Shown in pieces: positions 32,179 through 44,545 of a DNA stretch of 64,000 bases. Below the pieces are notes generated by a model. It saw only the letters and a program-made list of their open reading frames with translations. It was not told where the DNA came from and did not search any database. How positions within the stretch are numbered: the stretch's first letter is position 1; every line of letters begins with the position of its first letter. This stretch comes from Alopecurus myosuroides. Lineage: Eukaryota; Streptophyta; Magnoliopsida; Poales; Poaceae. A program made the position numbers and the translations under genes. The stretch is from the NCBI GenBank assembly GCA_028641055.1, contig CM054062.1:237286376-237350375 (forward strand), read 5' to 3'.

Positions 32179-32463
32179 AACATGTTCCAAGTGTTGATCC
32201 TAATTGTTGCTAGCATATTCCAAAGCGTGTACCCACCTTTGCATGTGAAAAAACGATACTCAAAAGTAAAGAGTGCTAATCACCATATAGATGATATTAG
32301 TTCGGTATCCGTCAAAAAAAAAATAGCCGATGATACAAAATTAATCGACAATGCATGTGAAATTGAGCAGATCAGATGAACGGAAACCCTAACGCTGGCA
32401 AATTGAGAATCGGCTAGCTGCATGTTAGCAAAAGATGGAAGTAAAAACACACAAAAAAAGTTA

Positions 32464-32557
32464 CACTCCCTCCTATCCGAAAAATATGACGCAACATGTA
32501 CAACGATTTGTATGTTTGCAGTTCATTTTCCATGACGGTTTTTACGGATCGGAGATA
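32464..32557. mobile_element. Degenerate Stowaway-like MITE
   Basis: CACTCCCTCCTATCCGAAAA with ATGACG on the left against CATGACGGTTTTTACGGATC with GGAG on the right: imperfect inverted repeats of the Stowaway class, directly beside the intact copy at 32571. Confidence 0.6.
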
Positions 32558-32570
32558 ATAACAAAATGTA

Positions 32571-32668
32571 CTCCCTCCGATCCATATTAATAGGTGCTGA
32601 AGTGGATGTATCTAGCAATATTTGCTAGATACATCCACTTCAGCACCTATTAATATGGATGGAGGGAG
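32571..32668. mobile_element. Stowaway MITE, near-perfect palindrome (98 bp)
   Basis: Begins CTCCCTCCGATCCATATTAA and ends with the complement (TTAATATGGATGGAGGGAG), flanked by TA at 32569-32570 and 32669-32670. The arms pair almost completely around GCAATATTTGC. Lies about 330 bp upstream of the likely MAP65 TATA box. Confidence 0.9.
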
Positions 32669-32996
32669 TAGTAAAATTTCTCAGCATACATGGTTACAAA
32701 ATTCCAGATCTTGTCGCCACATTTCACAGGCAGAAAGTGCTTTAAGAAAACAAACACAGAAAAGGGCAAAACCTGTTCGAGAAAACAGCTGTAGTCCTCT
32801 AAAAAGAACAGCTGTAGTTTTTTTGTCCGTTACTGTACTTATCAGTTCTCAACTCCTCGTATGCATGAACACCCCTGTATCCTTTGCATTTCACGAGCAA
32901 CTCCCCACCCCGGTCGTCTTCTCCAACATCTGGCCTTATCTCACCTCGCTCTCTTTGCCCTTTTGTTACTACCAACTGCTGCACTGGACTGAGATC

Positions 32997-33006
32997 CGTA
33001 TATAAC
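32997..33006 (+). promoter_or_regulatory. Probable TATA box of the MAP65 gene
   Basis: CGTATATAAC lies about 245 bp upstream of the MAP65 ATG, followed by a pyrimidine-rich CCCTCTTCCTCTCTCTAGAA, typical of plant transcription start regions. Inferred from position and motif only. Confidence 0.5.
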
Positions 33007-33248
33007 CAATCAACTACCGCTGCCCATCCCTCTTCCTCTCTCTAGAACAGAGGGGTTGCCGCGAGGAGAGAGAAGAAGGGGAAGGGGTTGGTGCTTGCGG
33101 TACCAGGAGGCGGCCGGCATTGGAGTCGGAATTCTTGGTTCTTTCATTACGACGGGACCAAGAACCAAGGACCAGGGGGGACAAGAGGACGGTCGGTACA
33201 GTGTGAGGGGCACTGCCTCCTTTGCTTCTCGGCAGCCGCTTCTTCTTG

Positions 33249-36200
33249 ATGGGCGAGACGACGGTCATGGCCGGGTGCGGCCTGGACAAGGCGGCGCGCT
33301 GCAGCGTCAGCTTCGACACGCCGTGCGGCTCGCTGCTGCGCGAGCTCGAGGTGCGTTTCTTTGCGAGAACGGAATGCTGTCTGCCGGTCGGGTACTCTGT
33401 TCGCAGCATCTTTTCTGTGTTCGCAGCATCCTTGATTTGCTTGTTTCTTTGCAATAATAACGCGGATTCGAAGACAGCGGAAGTTTGGAAGGTTGATGAC
33501 ACTTGTTCGTTCCGATTTTCATTTTTTTTAAGGCTAACGGTGTTCCTGTAGGAACGGTGGAAATTACGTTGCTAGTTTCTGAGAGCAGTGCAGATTTTGA
33601 GCCATCTGGATTTGGTGTCTTTGAGATTTGCCTGTATTCATTTTTAGACGAGAGCTTTATTTTCCTAAGGTTCTGTTGTTCTTTTCTTCAGTTCCAAGCT
33701 TCATGTATTCTCTTCCAAAACAGTAACACTTTCTTTGAGATATGTTAGATTATCAGAAGAATAGTAGGAGTCTCTTGGTTCGGTCCCTTAGCTTCAACTT
33801 TTGGTTCAGAGCTTCGTCTTGATTTATAGTACTGTATGTTTCTTGAGAAGTCAGTGAGATATAGATCCTACTTTGCCTTCTTACTTCAACTGAGGTGAAA
33901 GGGGCTTAAAACTAGTACTCCGTACTTCAACTTTTCCAAAGAATTGATAAAATGCTTCCTTTTCCAAAATAATAATAATAAATAGAGGTCGATGATTATG
34001 CAACACTCTGATGTCGCAAACCCAATTTTTAAGTAGGAAGTTATGAAGAAATCAAATAAAGAACAAATTAATTTTCCAATACCATTGCCTATTTAGATAG
34101 TCATCTAATGTACATTTATGTTTTGTGTGATCTGACTGTCTCTTGTAACATTATTTTTCTTTGGTTTGTTGGGGGCCTGGACGGTTGGAGAGCAAGCAAT
34201 CAGCTCGCTTGTTCAATAAAAGTCCCGCCAGAGTGCCAGTACGGTCTTTTTATTGCTTGTGTGTTCCATTTTATGAACTAATAAGTAGGTATAACATCAC
34301 ATAAACAAAAGTAATTCATTTTGAATTTAAATATGACGAGGTTATCTGATTATCGTAAATGTTGTTAGGTACTTGCCGATATTTATTTTCTTGTAATTGT
34401 TAAGTTAAGAGCTTATATCATATTTTTACGTTGTTTCTGTCCCTCTTGCTTGATTATCTGACACATAATTTTGTTTTAGCAAATATGGACAGAGATCGGG
34501 GAGCGTGAACAAGATAAGGATCGCATGTTCCAAGAACTCGAGGCAGAATGCATGCGTGTGTATCGTCGTAAGGTTGACAGTTCCAATGCTGACAGAGCCC
34601 AGCTCCGACAGTCATTGATGGCCAAAGAAGCAGAGCTTAAAGCTTTAGTAGCTTCGATAGGTGAAAATACTCCACAATTCAAGGTATATATTCCGTCATG
34701 ATCTCTAGTTTTGACTTTTGTTCAAGGCTTTGAACATATGGACCTCTTTGAATGTGGGCTCACTCGCGTGTAATGCTATTCTAAGTGTTGGTTTCTCTAC
34801 GGATTTATAAGTAATTCACAGTGTACAACAAGTAATGAAATTATTGTTGATGTCATGCTGCACCTTGTGGAGAATATTATCATATCCTGCCGTTTAGCTG
34901 TCTTTTTTCAGTTAATGATGACAGGACTGTGACATGCACAGCTAAGTCATCCTATTGATTCATGGTTATGTAGGATGGAGATGGGTACATTAGAATAAAA
35001 GAAAAGGCAGTATAGAAATTAGCTCGAGCGATACAAATATCTGCCGACTAGATTCTGTATAATGGTTAACCATCCATTGGATAGTATTTACTAAAAATGA
35101 TGATTTGTTGATTTCCTATTTTATATACCTGGATTGCGCATCTAGAATTTCCATTTATGCACGCGACTTCGACCTATGTGACATGTTCACCTAGTGATAG
35201 TACAATGGGCTTTCAAGTGAAATTCCTTCTGGTCATGTTTTTTCCTCAAACAAAGCTGTGCGGTCTTCTGCCCCACAGCTTCCACATGCATCAGCAAGTA
35301 CCTACTGAAAGAGATTGCATTTGGAATGTTAAGGATACCTTATTCAAGTATGCCAGCGGTGAATTACTACGCTATTCTGTATCATAGATACTCTCTGTTT
35401 TGAGAATCATGAAGATTCATGTTTAACAGCATTGAAGCCAAAACTCTTGCAGCTGACATCCTTGCACAATTTAAATAAAGTGGTATTCCATTGTTTAGTA
35501 ATAATATGAATCCTCATATGTAGGTGGATGAACACACATCGTTGAAAGAACAGCTTGCCGCAGTGACGCCTCTCTTGGAAGATCTTAGGACTTTGAAAGA
35601 AGAAAGAATCAAACAATTCTCAAACCTGCAATCACATATCGAGAAGATAAATGCTCAAATTTCTGATTACAATTATCCGCATGAAGATGGTTCATCCAAG
35701 CATTTTAACAATGATCATGACTTGTCAACCAGAAGACTTGCTGATCTTCAAATGCAGCTACGCAATTTACAAAAAGAGAAGGTAGCAATGACATTGGCTT
35801 AATTTCTTATACGCATAGCTCATTTCCAGCGAGTAATCAGAATCAGATAGACATGAGTTGAACCATCAACAACATTCAGTTGATGTAACTTTTTCTTTAT
35901 TCAGTTGTATCTTAATGTGACGTACAACTTCTCAGTTCTCACACAAAGTTAGTTGTAGGCAATAATGATTTGTGCGTCGGAACTATTATACATTTGTCTA
36001 CTGCTTTAACCAGAAACATTACCAACTAGCCATATAAGTATACAGTCAAAAGGAGAGCCTGTGCTATTTTGGCCAAAATCCCTTTCGTGATCATGCGATG
36101 TTAGTAAAAGCATTTTTTGTTCCCTTTTTGTTCAGTCTGATCGCCTTCAGAAGGTATTTGTATATGTGGATGAAGTGCACTGCCTATGTGCTGTGCTTGG

Positions 36201-38196
36201 GATGGATTTTTCAAAGACGGTAAAAGATGTGCATCCAAGTTTGCATGGAACCAACTCAGAAAATTCAACAAATATCAGTGATAGTACTCTTGAAGGTCTT
36301 ACCCAGACTATCCTAAAGCTCAAAGCGGAAAAAAGGACCAGAGTTTCGAAGGTAATTCCCCTTGCGCTATGGCAGCGATTTGTTTTTTTTATTCCGAAAC
36401 CTCTCTAACTCCCTGTCAGCTGTGTTGATGTGTTCAGTTGCAAGAAATTGTGGGAAAACTCCACAAGTTATGGAATCTGATGGAGTCAACAGAACAAGAG
36501 AGGAGACACTTCGCCGAAGTAGCCGCTATTCTTGTATCTTCTGAGGAAGAGATCACTTCTCCTAGTATCCTGTCATTGGAGACAATTCAAGAGGTTTGGC
36601 AACTTTTTATCGAGTTGTTCTCTTTTATCTAAGCCGTAATTCAAACTTATTAGTATTATTATTCGGTTCTTTAGACAGAAGAGGAAGTCGAAAGACTAAC
36701 TAAACTAAAGGCGAGTAAAATGAAGGAGCTTGTTCTGAAGAGAAGGTTAGAACTAGAAAATATCTGCAGAAATGCACACATGGAGCCTGATCCAAGCACA
36801 GCACCAGAGAAGATCATCGCTCTAATTGATTCTGGTATTTATCCTTCTGTTATGTTCCTCTTGCACATATAATTGAAAAATGCTCCTGCTGAATATCTTG
36901 AACAATCCAAGAACTTACCACTTACAGGTCTAGTGGATCCTTGCGAACTTCTTTCCAGTATTGAGGCACAAATTGCAAAAGCAAAAGAGGAATCCCTAAC
37001 AAGGAGAGATGTCATGGAGAGAGTAGACAAATGGCTATCAGCTTGTGATGAAGAGACTTGGCTTGAGGAATATAACCAAGTATGCTTTTATTCATGAAAA
37101 TAGGCTATTGCAGGGTAGTTCAGTTGATTATGGTTTCCAGCGTTTAGCTCTATTTTGGCATGTTAGTGCTATATATTCAGATACAATTTGGCTGAAATTA
37201 TACAGTGCGCAGCTCTGCTATTGTTTGCTTAATGTCATCTTTAAATGCAGGATGATAACAGGTATAGTGCTGGCAGGGGTGCCCATTTAAATCTCAAGCG
37301 TGCGGAGAAAGCAAGGTTGCTTGTTCAAAAGATTCCAAGTGAGTCTTCGTTTCTGTAGATTTCACATAGCATGGCTAAGTTCAGTGTAGTTACTTTCATA
37401 TGATGTTTTTGACGCAACTATGATTCATACACACAATCTACTTTCTTCTTTTGAAAAAGATCCACCTTGGGTCACTCCTCATTGGTGCATAATATGATCA
37501 GAAGTTACATCTTTTGTGCAGCTATGATTGACAACTTGATAGACAATACATTTGCCTGGGAGGATGAAAGCAATACACCATTTCTATATGACGGGGTGAG
37601 TCACTGAGCTAGCCCCCCATAATTATCATAAATCAGGCCCAGTAGATATGTTCCATAATATCAGATACGTTGAATTTGCATGTGAAGGTTCGTCTAGTTG
37701 CTATTTTGGAGGAGCAAAAACTCAGAAGAGTACAGAAAGAGGAAGATAAGAGACGGTACCGGGTATGAACTCTGCATCCAGTACTCGTGCTGGCTCTACA
37801 ATCACGACAAATGGCATAATTCTTGTTGCATAATTCTTCCTACAGGACCAGAAGAAGCTGCAGAGTCTATTGCTTAAGGAGAAGGAGTTGATCTTTGGGT
37901 CCAAGCCTACCCCGAGGAAGACAAGCAGCTTTAACAGGAGAACGAGTGGCCATCATCCAAGTGGAAACGGATCCGGTTTCATGACGCCGATGCCCCGCAG
38001 GGTCTCTGCAGGCGGCGCCACTCCTGAGCTTTTAACACCTCGCTCACACTCTGGCCGGTACAACAATTACTTCAAGGAGAACAGGCGGATGACGATGGCA
38101 CCACTCAATTTCTCGACAGCTTCGAAGGATGATAGCATGTCATCCTTCACCTCCATTAGCGGCTCAGAACCTGATTCTCCGTTGGTGTTGCGCTGA
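33249..38196 (+). CDS. MAP65: 65-kDa microtubule-associated protein, MAP65/ASE1 family (611 aa, eleven exons)
   Basis: MAP65 proteins dimerise and cross-link antiparallel microtubules in the spindle midzone, phragmoplast and cortical arrays. Exons: 33249-33350, 34480-34683, 35524-35781, 36136-36351, 36438-36593, 36675-36834, 36928-37079, 37251-37338, 37522-37595, 37688-37762, 37846-38196. All are GT-AG, joined length 1836 nt. Family segments: CGSLLRELE then [16 protein letters not shown] (residues 25-55), [11 protein letters not shown], coiled-coil through residue 360, [20 protein letters not shown], and the conserved microtubule-binding stretch [19 protein letters not shown] (about 420-438). 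The tail after about 500 is basic and Ser-rich, as in family members whose binding is controlled by phosphorylation. The start is the first ATG after an upstream in-frame TTG. Subtype is uncertain (MAP65-6-like by N-terminal resemblance). Intact. Confidence 0.92.
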
Positions 38197-40792
38197 GTAT
38201 GATACCACCCACCACTGACCACTTTGCTTTTGACTGATTTACAGAAGAAAAATAGATAGTACTTTCCAGGATTTGTAACTGGAACATCTGCAGATCTTGA
38301 TTTCTGAATACAACATTTGTTCTCAGGGACGAAGACTTTCTTGGGGGGAAGGGTGACGATGAAGGCTATACTCAAGATTGGACCATTGTGAGCTTGTTGA
38401 CAGTGCTAATGTGTGACGACAGATTGTGACAGGATTTAGATAAGACTGCTTGTAGATACATGACCTAGCACTTGTGGTGATGTTGTAATTGCAGCTGCGA
38501 GTTTGATCAGTGTGGTTAGGTATCATGAGAAAGACGTCAATGCATTTGTCTTGTGCTAATTGTTTTTATTTCTATTTCTAGTTGTACAGTTTGTGCTGTT
38601 GTACATCATTATTTGGATGTGAAAGAAGAGGTTTGATTTTTTGTATCACAAAAAAGGGTGTTGTATTTTGTGTTCAGCCTACAGGTTGGACCTGATGTAT
38701 TCCTTATGGGAATTAAACATAATTGTTCAGTCAGGCCTCATGTTGACTACTGGGCATTTGTATAATTTCCAAATAGCATTCATATGTTACTGCAAGTGCA
38801 ACATGGGCATAGGCTGAATCCCAAGTTGGTGATCATCATACCTGACACCTCAGTGATGTGTTAAAACAACTTTCGAGATTTGTCATATGTAATGATTAAA
38901 GAAACATGGAACTGTGAAGAAAACGTTCACGTCAAAACACCAGAAAACCTGGCGGATTCCAGAACATATATCCCCGTCCAGGATTTCCAAGGAAGAATCG
39001 GCTACCATCAACTTTTGAACAAATATCCGAAAGATCCAACCTAAGACCATTCATGCTCTAAGCATGATTGTAAAAGCATCTTTGTACAGTTTGCCAACAA
39101 GATATATCGTTTCGGTGCAGCACACCATCTAAATCTAATCTATGTGGTCGCTATTTTCGTAGCTTCTCACTACAGTTGTCAAATAGAGAAGCTCGATTGG
39201 CAACCTTGATTCAGCCTAGTCCCTACAAGACATGCCAGTTTGTGTACAAACATATGAGAACTGAGATGGCGTAGAAATCCCTCCCACCCATCACATATAA
39301 CCTGCAAAACAAGCGGACAAACGAGATTAATAAATCCATATGGTGCACACAAAAAAACACAGACAAGCCAACAAAGACTAGAAAACAGATGTCCAAACAA
39401 AAGCACCCTTCTATAACTTTCTGTATTGAAAGTAAGGCGCATAAGACATGTTCAGTTTGCACAGAGTGCAAAATTTAGGTTTGCACCAAGATTGGAAAAT
39501 TAACACTTGATCACACTAAGAGAATCATAGTTACTAGTCATGATTATATAGATTGATAAATAGAAATGCACATGAACTATGTCGGAAATGCAGCCAAACC
39601 AGTTCACAACTCCAGTTAGAAAAAATTAGGCATGCTTTTTCCCAATATATATGCTGAACCCATATACCAACCAATTGAATACGTAGGCTCGGGGAAGGCA
39701 AAAGAATCTACAAAAGGAGAGAAAAATGCATAGAGGCGAAGCGTACACCTTTCAGTGTCTACCAATCTACTCTGTTGCATACACAAGGAACAACAAATCC
39801 AGGAAAGTAGCAAAGGACCCTATAGAGCGAGCCAGTGTAGGGATAGGCGCAGCCGCGCAGGTAATCCAAATGTGATGGGAGAGGAATGATGTCTCTGAAC
39901 ATTAAAATCACTAGTAGTATAGAAATAGAAAAATCATAAACACACATCTTAAGCAAGATAACTGAAGACATCTGCACATGCATGAAAGGCAACCATAGCT
40001 ATCGCATACAATCCTTATAGTTTCTCACAGCGGCACTAGAAGTTCAACGTGGCCTTGAAAGTAAATTAGTCCCCCCACAATCCAAGAGCAAAAGCTCTTA
40101 TGCGTAACATAACATAATTGAGAGATCAACACGATGGAAGAGCTATAGGTTGTACTGCTGGATGTGTTGTAATTACATACATGTTTAATCCACGCCAGCT
40201 TGATTGAATTTAGACAGGAGCATATATTTGCAGGTCACTCGGCAAAACAACAAAATGGAAAAGAAAATTTTCTTCTACTAGCTTTATCTTGTGCGTTGCT
40301 ACAGACAGACAAATATATAAAAATGTTGTAGTAGTACTGATCAGTTGAACCACTTTGTGACATCTTGACATACATATGTGAGTAAAGATGCACAACCACA
40401 AATATAACGACTTCCTCGTTCAAACACTCCATACTGACATCCAATTCAAATTAGGATCATTTGTAACAGTAAATACAAAATTTAAGCAAATGTTAGCTCT
40501 AGAATGTTGATTCTGCACTAGAAACTTGGGTGCGTTGTAATCTCTCCCACATGCCCAAGAACTAAGAAATACAAGAAATGAAGAAAGGAGGCGATTTAAT
40601 AATCAAAATGATCGGGGTTCGATGTAGCTCCACTGAGAGTCCTAGGTACATGTATAGTCTATTTAGAAGAATTGTCTAGGAAATCCTCCCCTCTCGTGGA
40701 TCAGGCCTTTTTCAGAATCAATTCGCACCCAATGGAACCTAAGAATAGAAAGATCCAATACACTGAGAGAAGGAAATACCTAAGCTTTGCTC
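38197..40792. other. Convergent 3' flanks of MAP65 and Hikeshi-like genes
   Basis: The first roughly 500 bases are probably MAP65 3' UTR and the last few hundred the Hikeshi-like 3' UTR (minus strand). The middle is AT-rich with no repeat termini or credible ORF; minus-strand ORFs at 39179-40444 lack features. Confidence 0.45.
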
Positions 40793-41335
40793 TCAGAAGT
40801 CAAAGCTTTTTAGATAGGAGGGATCCCTTTTGGCCCTCTCCTGGAACTTGCGGAACCAGCGATCCAGAATATCCGTGGGCACAATTAGCTTGCCGCCGTC
40901 GGCGGCGCAGAACGACTGCATGAAATTGAAGAGGTTCTCGCCGACGCGGAGCGCAACGCGCTCGGCGCGCTGCTCGTCGGGGGGCGAAGGCAGCGCGGCG
41001 GCGTCCTCCACGGCGATGCCCAGCTTCGCGGGCCCGGCCGGGGGCTCTGGCTCGTCTCCGGCCTCCGGGAGCGGGAAGGTGGCGGACGGGCGCGTAGGGC
41101 CCAGCGCGCCGAGGAAAGCGAAGGGGCGATTGGCGGCCGCCTGGTAGTAGATGGCGACGGCCTTGCCTGGCGGCAGCGCGGCTGCACCGGGCGGAAGCAG
41201 GAAGACGACGGCGGAGCGGGGCGTGGAGGGGAGCGAGAGCGTGGAAAAGTCGAGGAGCCAGGAGGTGGGCGCAACCTGCGCGAAGGCGGTGGCGTCAAGG
41301 GGAAAGGTGTGATCCGGGAAGACGACGCCGAACAT
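40793..41335 (-). CDS. Hikeshi/OPI10-like protein (180 aa, single exon)
   Basis: Hikeshi imports Hsp70 into the nucleus during heat stress; the plant/fungal homologue is called OPI10-like. The protein begins MFGVVFPDHTFPLD, the conserved N-terminal beta-sandwich start. It has LPPGKAVAIYYQA, FAFLGAL, a Pro/Ala-rich variable loop near residues 85-120, then the conserved C-terminal block VGENLFNFMQSFC, DILDRWFRKFQERAKRDP and YLKSF before the stop. Length is close to the family's usual 190-200 aa. The coding sequence is very GC-rich at the 5' end, a common grass gradient. Reads toward MAP65 (convergent pair). No breaks; high confidence as a functional gene. Confidence 0.92.
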   Translation of the reverse strand: MFGVVFPDHTFPLDATAFAQVAPTSWLLDFSTLSLPSTPRSAVVFLLPPGAAALPPGKAVAIYYQAAANRPFAFLGALGPTRPSATFPLPEAGDEPEPPAGPAKLGIAVEDAAALPSPPDEQRAERVALRVGENLFNFMQSFCAADGGKLIVPTDILDRWFRKFQERAKRDPSYLKSFDF

Positions 41336-41586
41336 GGCGGCGGTCGGGCGGGATACAGCTTTGGTGAGATGCCGCTAAGCTTGTGGCAACGGTCGATCGG
41401 TGTATAGATCGGAGGGAGGTGGAGGCTCGAAGCGAAAGGAGCAGATGGCGTCGTTCGATTCGGAATGGAAGGAAAAGGAGGGTTCTAGAAGGCAGTCGAA
41501 CATGCTCGGCACTTCGTCAGCTCGTGGCTGCTAGACTTTTTTCCTTTTAAGTTGCGGGAGGTAGATGAAGCATAATGTGACATTGA
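41336..41586 (-). promoter_or_regulatory. 5' flank of the Hikeshi-like gene
   Basis: Only about 250 bases separate the start codon from the PIF/Harbinger-type element at 41587, so the promoter must lie in or overlap that repeat. No clear TATA box was identified. Confidence 0.35.
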
Positions 41587-43132
41587 GAGCATCTCCACTC
41601 GGGCCGCCCAGCAGCGGCGTCCGGATCGACGTTCGGGGCGACCCTTTAGAGGCTTGTTCGGACGGCGTCGCGTCAAAGGGGACGATCCGTCCCCACTCGG
41701 CGCCCCAACCAAAATCCCCAAAGCAGATTTGTCATCCTCGTCGCCTCGGCTGTCGCACACGGCACACATTGACGCCTCCGGTCAGTTAAGACGACACGTG
41801 GTGCGGCGGAGTAGTCCAATCGCCCACGTGGCGGAGTTATGGCGCTGCCACCACTTCATCTTGCCCGCCCCGGCTACATAAACTCGGCCATGTCGCGAAT
41901 CTCCTCGTCATTCTTCCCCTCCTCTCCTCGCCATGGTTCACCGTCACCACCTTATCGGCGCGGCCGCCAATGGGTTCGACCGCCGAACCCTGCACCTCTG
42001 GGAGGCGAGGCTATTGTACGAGGCGAACTTCCACTCGCCGTCGGGCATGAGCGCGCCGAGGACATGGCGGCTCAGCGCAGGCGGCGTACCTATGCCTCCG
42101 CCACCGACCGGGCCCGAGCGCGTCGCCGAAATCGAGGAGATTCGGGCGGGCGTGTCGCCGGAGGAGCGCCGCCAGCCTCAGTGGCATCCCGCCAACGAGG
42201 CCTCCTGGACGGCGTTCTTCGAGGACCGCTTCAAGGCGGAACTCGGCGACGTCCCCGGCCACGGCCCCGTTTCGGGGCGCAGCAATGCCGCCGGCCGCCG
42301 CATCTGGTGGAGCAAACCCGGACGCACTCTCGTTCGGGTCCTCGACCACATCGAGCGGCAGATGAGGCGGGGGAGGAACCGCCGTACCACGGCGACGCCT
42401 GCTCCCGCTCCCGTTCCTCTCGTCGTCGTCAAGGAGGAGCCAGAGGAAGAGCCGCCGCGCTGGCGGACTCGGAGCTAGACTCTCGTCATCAGGTAAGGGC
42501 GAGCTCCTCCACAGTCGTCGGGCGATGTCATCTTCCTCTCCAACAGCGACGACGACGATGCCTGCCCTCCCCCGCCAATGTACCTCGGCGACCTAGGGCA
42601 GGGCAGTAGTAGCGCCGCCCCGAAGGCGGAGTCGCCGAGCGACTCCGATGACGACGACGGCGGCGACTACACCAAGATGTACAAGGCCCTCGGCATGTAT
42701 TAGCAATTTTTTTTAAATCACGTCTAAATATGTAAAAATCGCCTATATTCGGCCATCTTCAATGAAATCGTTTAGTAGTTTGCCAAATTTTCGCCGTTTT
42801 GTGATTGATTTTGTCAAACTTCGCCTACTTGGGCGGCGGTGCCGGTGGGTGAGAGAGCAGCGGCGATGCGAGGCAGAGGGAGCGGACGTGGCGTCATGGG
42901 CCAGTTTGTGGGCGGTTTGTGTCGCTGGTAGGACGGGCCCGCGGCGCGAAACGACTCGTCTGGCGCCCCCACGGGAGCTCCTGGGAGGCGGGGTTGGGCT
43001 GGGTTTGCTGGACGGGAACAAGAGGGCGTCCGGACGGGAAGGCCCAATGGGGGCGCGAGTGGGCGCGCTCGGGGCCCGTCCGGACGGGAAGGCGCTTGGG
43101 GGCGGCCTTTGGGGGCGCGAGTGGAGATGCTC
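41587..43132 (+). mobile_element. PIF/Harbinger-type element (1546 bp) with one degenerate ORF
   Basis: Terminal inverted repeats GAGCATCTCCACTCG at 41587-41601 and the complement at 43118-43132. The right flank is TAA (43133-43135) and the left TGA (41584-41586), consistent with a TAA target duplication carrying one change. Sub-terminal regions are GC-rich with repeated GGACGGG motifs. No transposase is encoded. Confidence 0.65.
41933..42703 (+). pseudogene. Unknown repeat-associated ORF with acidic tail
   Basis: ATG at 41933 (MVHRHHLIGAAANGFDRR). An open stretch of 181 codons includes LHLWEARLLYEANF, TWRLSAGGVPMPPPPTGPE, WTAFFEDRFKAELGD and AGRRIWWSKPGRTLVRVLDH, then VVVKEEPEEEP. A TAG (42476) and a TAA (about 42491) interrupt, but the same frame continues with DVIFLSNSDDDD, a second acidic cluster and YTKMYKALGMY before the final TAG at 42701. 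Total 257 codons in one phase. I have the impression this is a widespread uncharacterised Triticeae-type ORF; no function is assigned. Confidence 0.55.
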
Positions 43133-44545
43133 TAAGATAAGAGCATATCCCACCGCCCCCGAAGAGCCCTAGGAAACACACACACCCACCCCGCCCCCCT
43201 CCGGCGTCTCCGGGGCGTCCAATAGCGTGGGTTTGGGCCAAATATTCGTCCGGCGCACCCAAACCGAACCCAGCGCACCAGAGGCGCTTAGAGGATCTGG
43301 CGAAAGGAAAAGTGACTTGTGGGCCAACATTGTCAGACGAGAAACGACTTATCCATGTCCAGATTCTCCCTCCCGCGCCGCATACCGCCACTTCCGCGTT
43401 CGCCTCCATGTCGATGTCGGCGACACCCCTCCGACCATCGTCGATGTGCCGCCGCTAGATATTCATTCCGCCGTTGCAAAGAGCAATCGCAACCATGCCA
43501 ACCTCCCTCCCTCTTCTGTCCAAGCTTTTGCCGCTTCCCGGCGAGGACATAGGCAGCCGGCGGCCCGCCACTCCCGTGAGGTGTTCAACATTTTGCCTGT
43601 TTGGCAATGGACTCCGACGATGAGGAGATGTTCGCTGCTCTGATGGAGGAGGAAGCTGAGGCTGGCATCAACGATGACGAGTGCCTCATGATCCTCACCA
43701 CTCTAGTCGGCATGTTCACACACAATGCGAAGCCCCGGCGAGGTGGCTCAGCGTATGGTCGCCGGAAGAGCAAGCCGAGGGAGTGGATAGAGGGCTACAA
43801 CACTCTCTACGCCAATTACTTTGCTGATGCTCCATTTCACAAGGAGGAAGTGTTTCAGCGCCATTTCCGAATGATCCGGAAGCCCTTCCTCACCATTGTG
43901 TATGCCATCCAGGAGTATGACATCCATTTCATTTGCAAGAAGGATTGGACCGGCACAGTTGTCTTTTTCTCACTCCAGAAGTGCATAGTGGCTATGAGGA
44001 TGCTTGCATACTCATACGTCTCAAACGTATCTATAATTTTCGATGCTCCATGCTTGTTTTCTATCCATTACCTTTATGTTTTCACATGTTTTCCTTCGTT
44101 TTCTGGATGTTTTCATGGACTAACCTATTGACAAGATGCCACAGAGCCAGTTCCTGTTTTCTGCTGTTTTTTATTTCAGAAAAGTTGTTCTGGAAATATT
44201 CTTGGAATTGGACGAAATAAAATCCAAAATTTTTGGAATTCCCGGAGTGTCAACGGGGTCCAAAAGATACCCGGGGGTGCGCGGGAGCCACCACACCATA
44301 GGGGGCGCAGTTTCCCCTCTGGCCGCGCCCAGGGGTGGTGTGGGCCCCCCGGCCACCCACCACCATCGCCCTTTCGCCTATTTATTCCCCCGAGGCATAA
44401 ACCCTAAATATATCGGCCCCCTTCCACGAAAAGTTCCGTAGGTCCGCCGCCGCTGCCGACAAGTTTCGGAGGACAGAAATCTATGTTCCGGCACCCTGCC
44501 GGGACGGGGAAGTGTCCCCGGAGCCATCTCCATCGACTCCACCGC

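Noticed and set aside
42743..43409. Overlapping ORFs near the PIF element junction
   Set aside because: They cross transposon termini and sit in GC-rich sub-terminal repeats.
44136..44441. ORF in the Athila-like LTR, with a counterpart near 61610
   Set aside because: LTR sequence duplicated in both LTRs; no conserved protein features.
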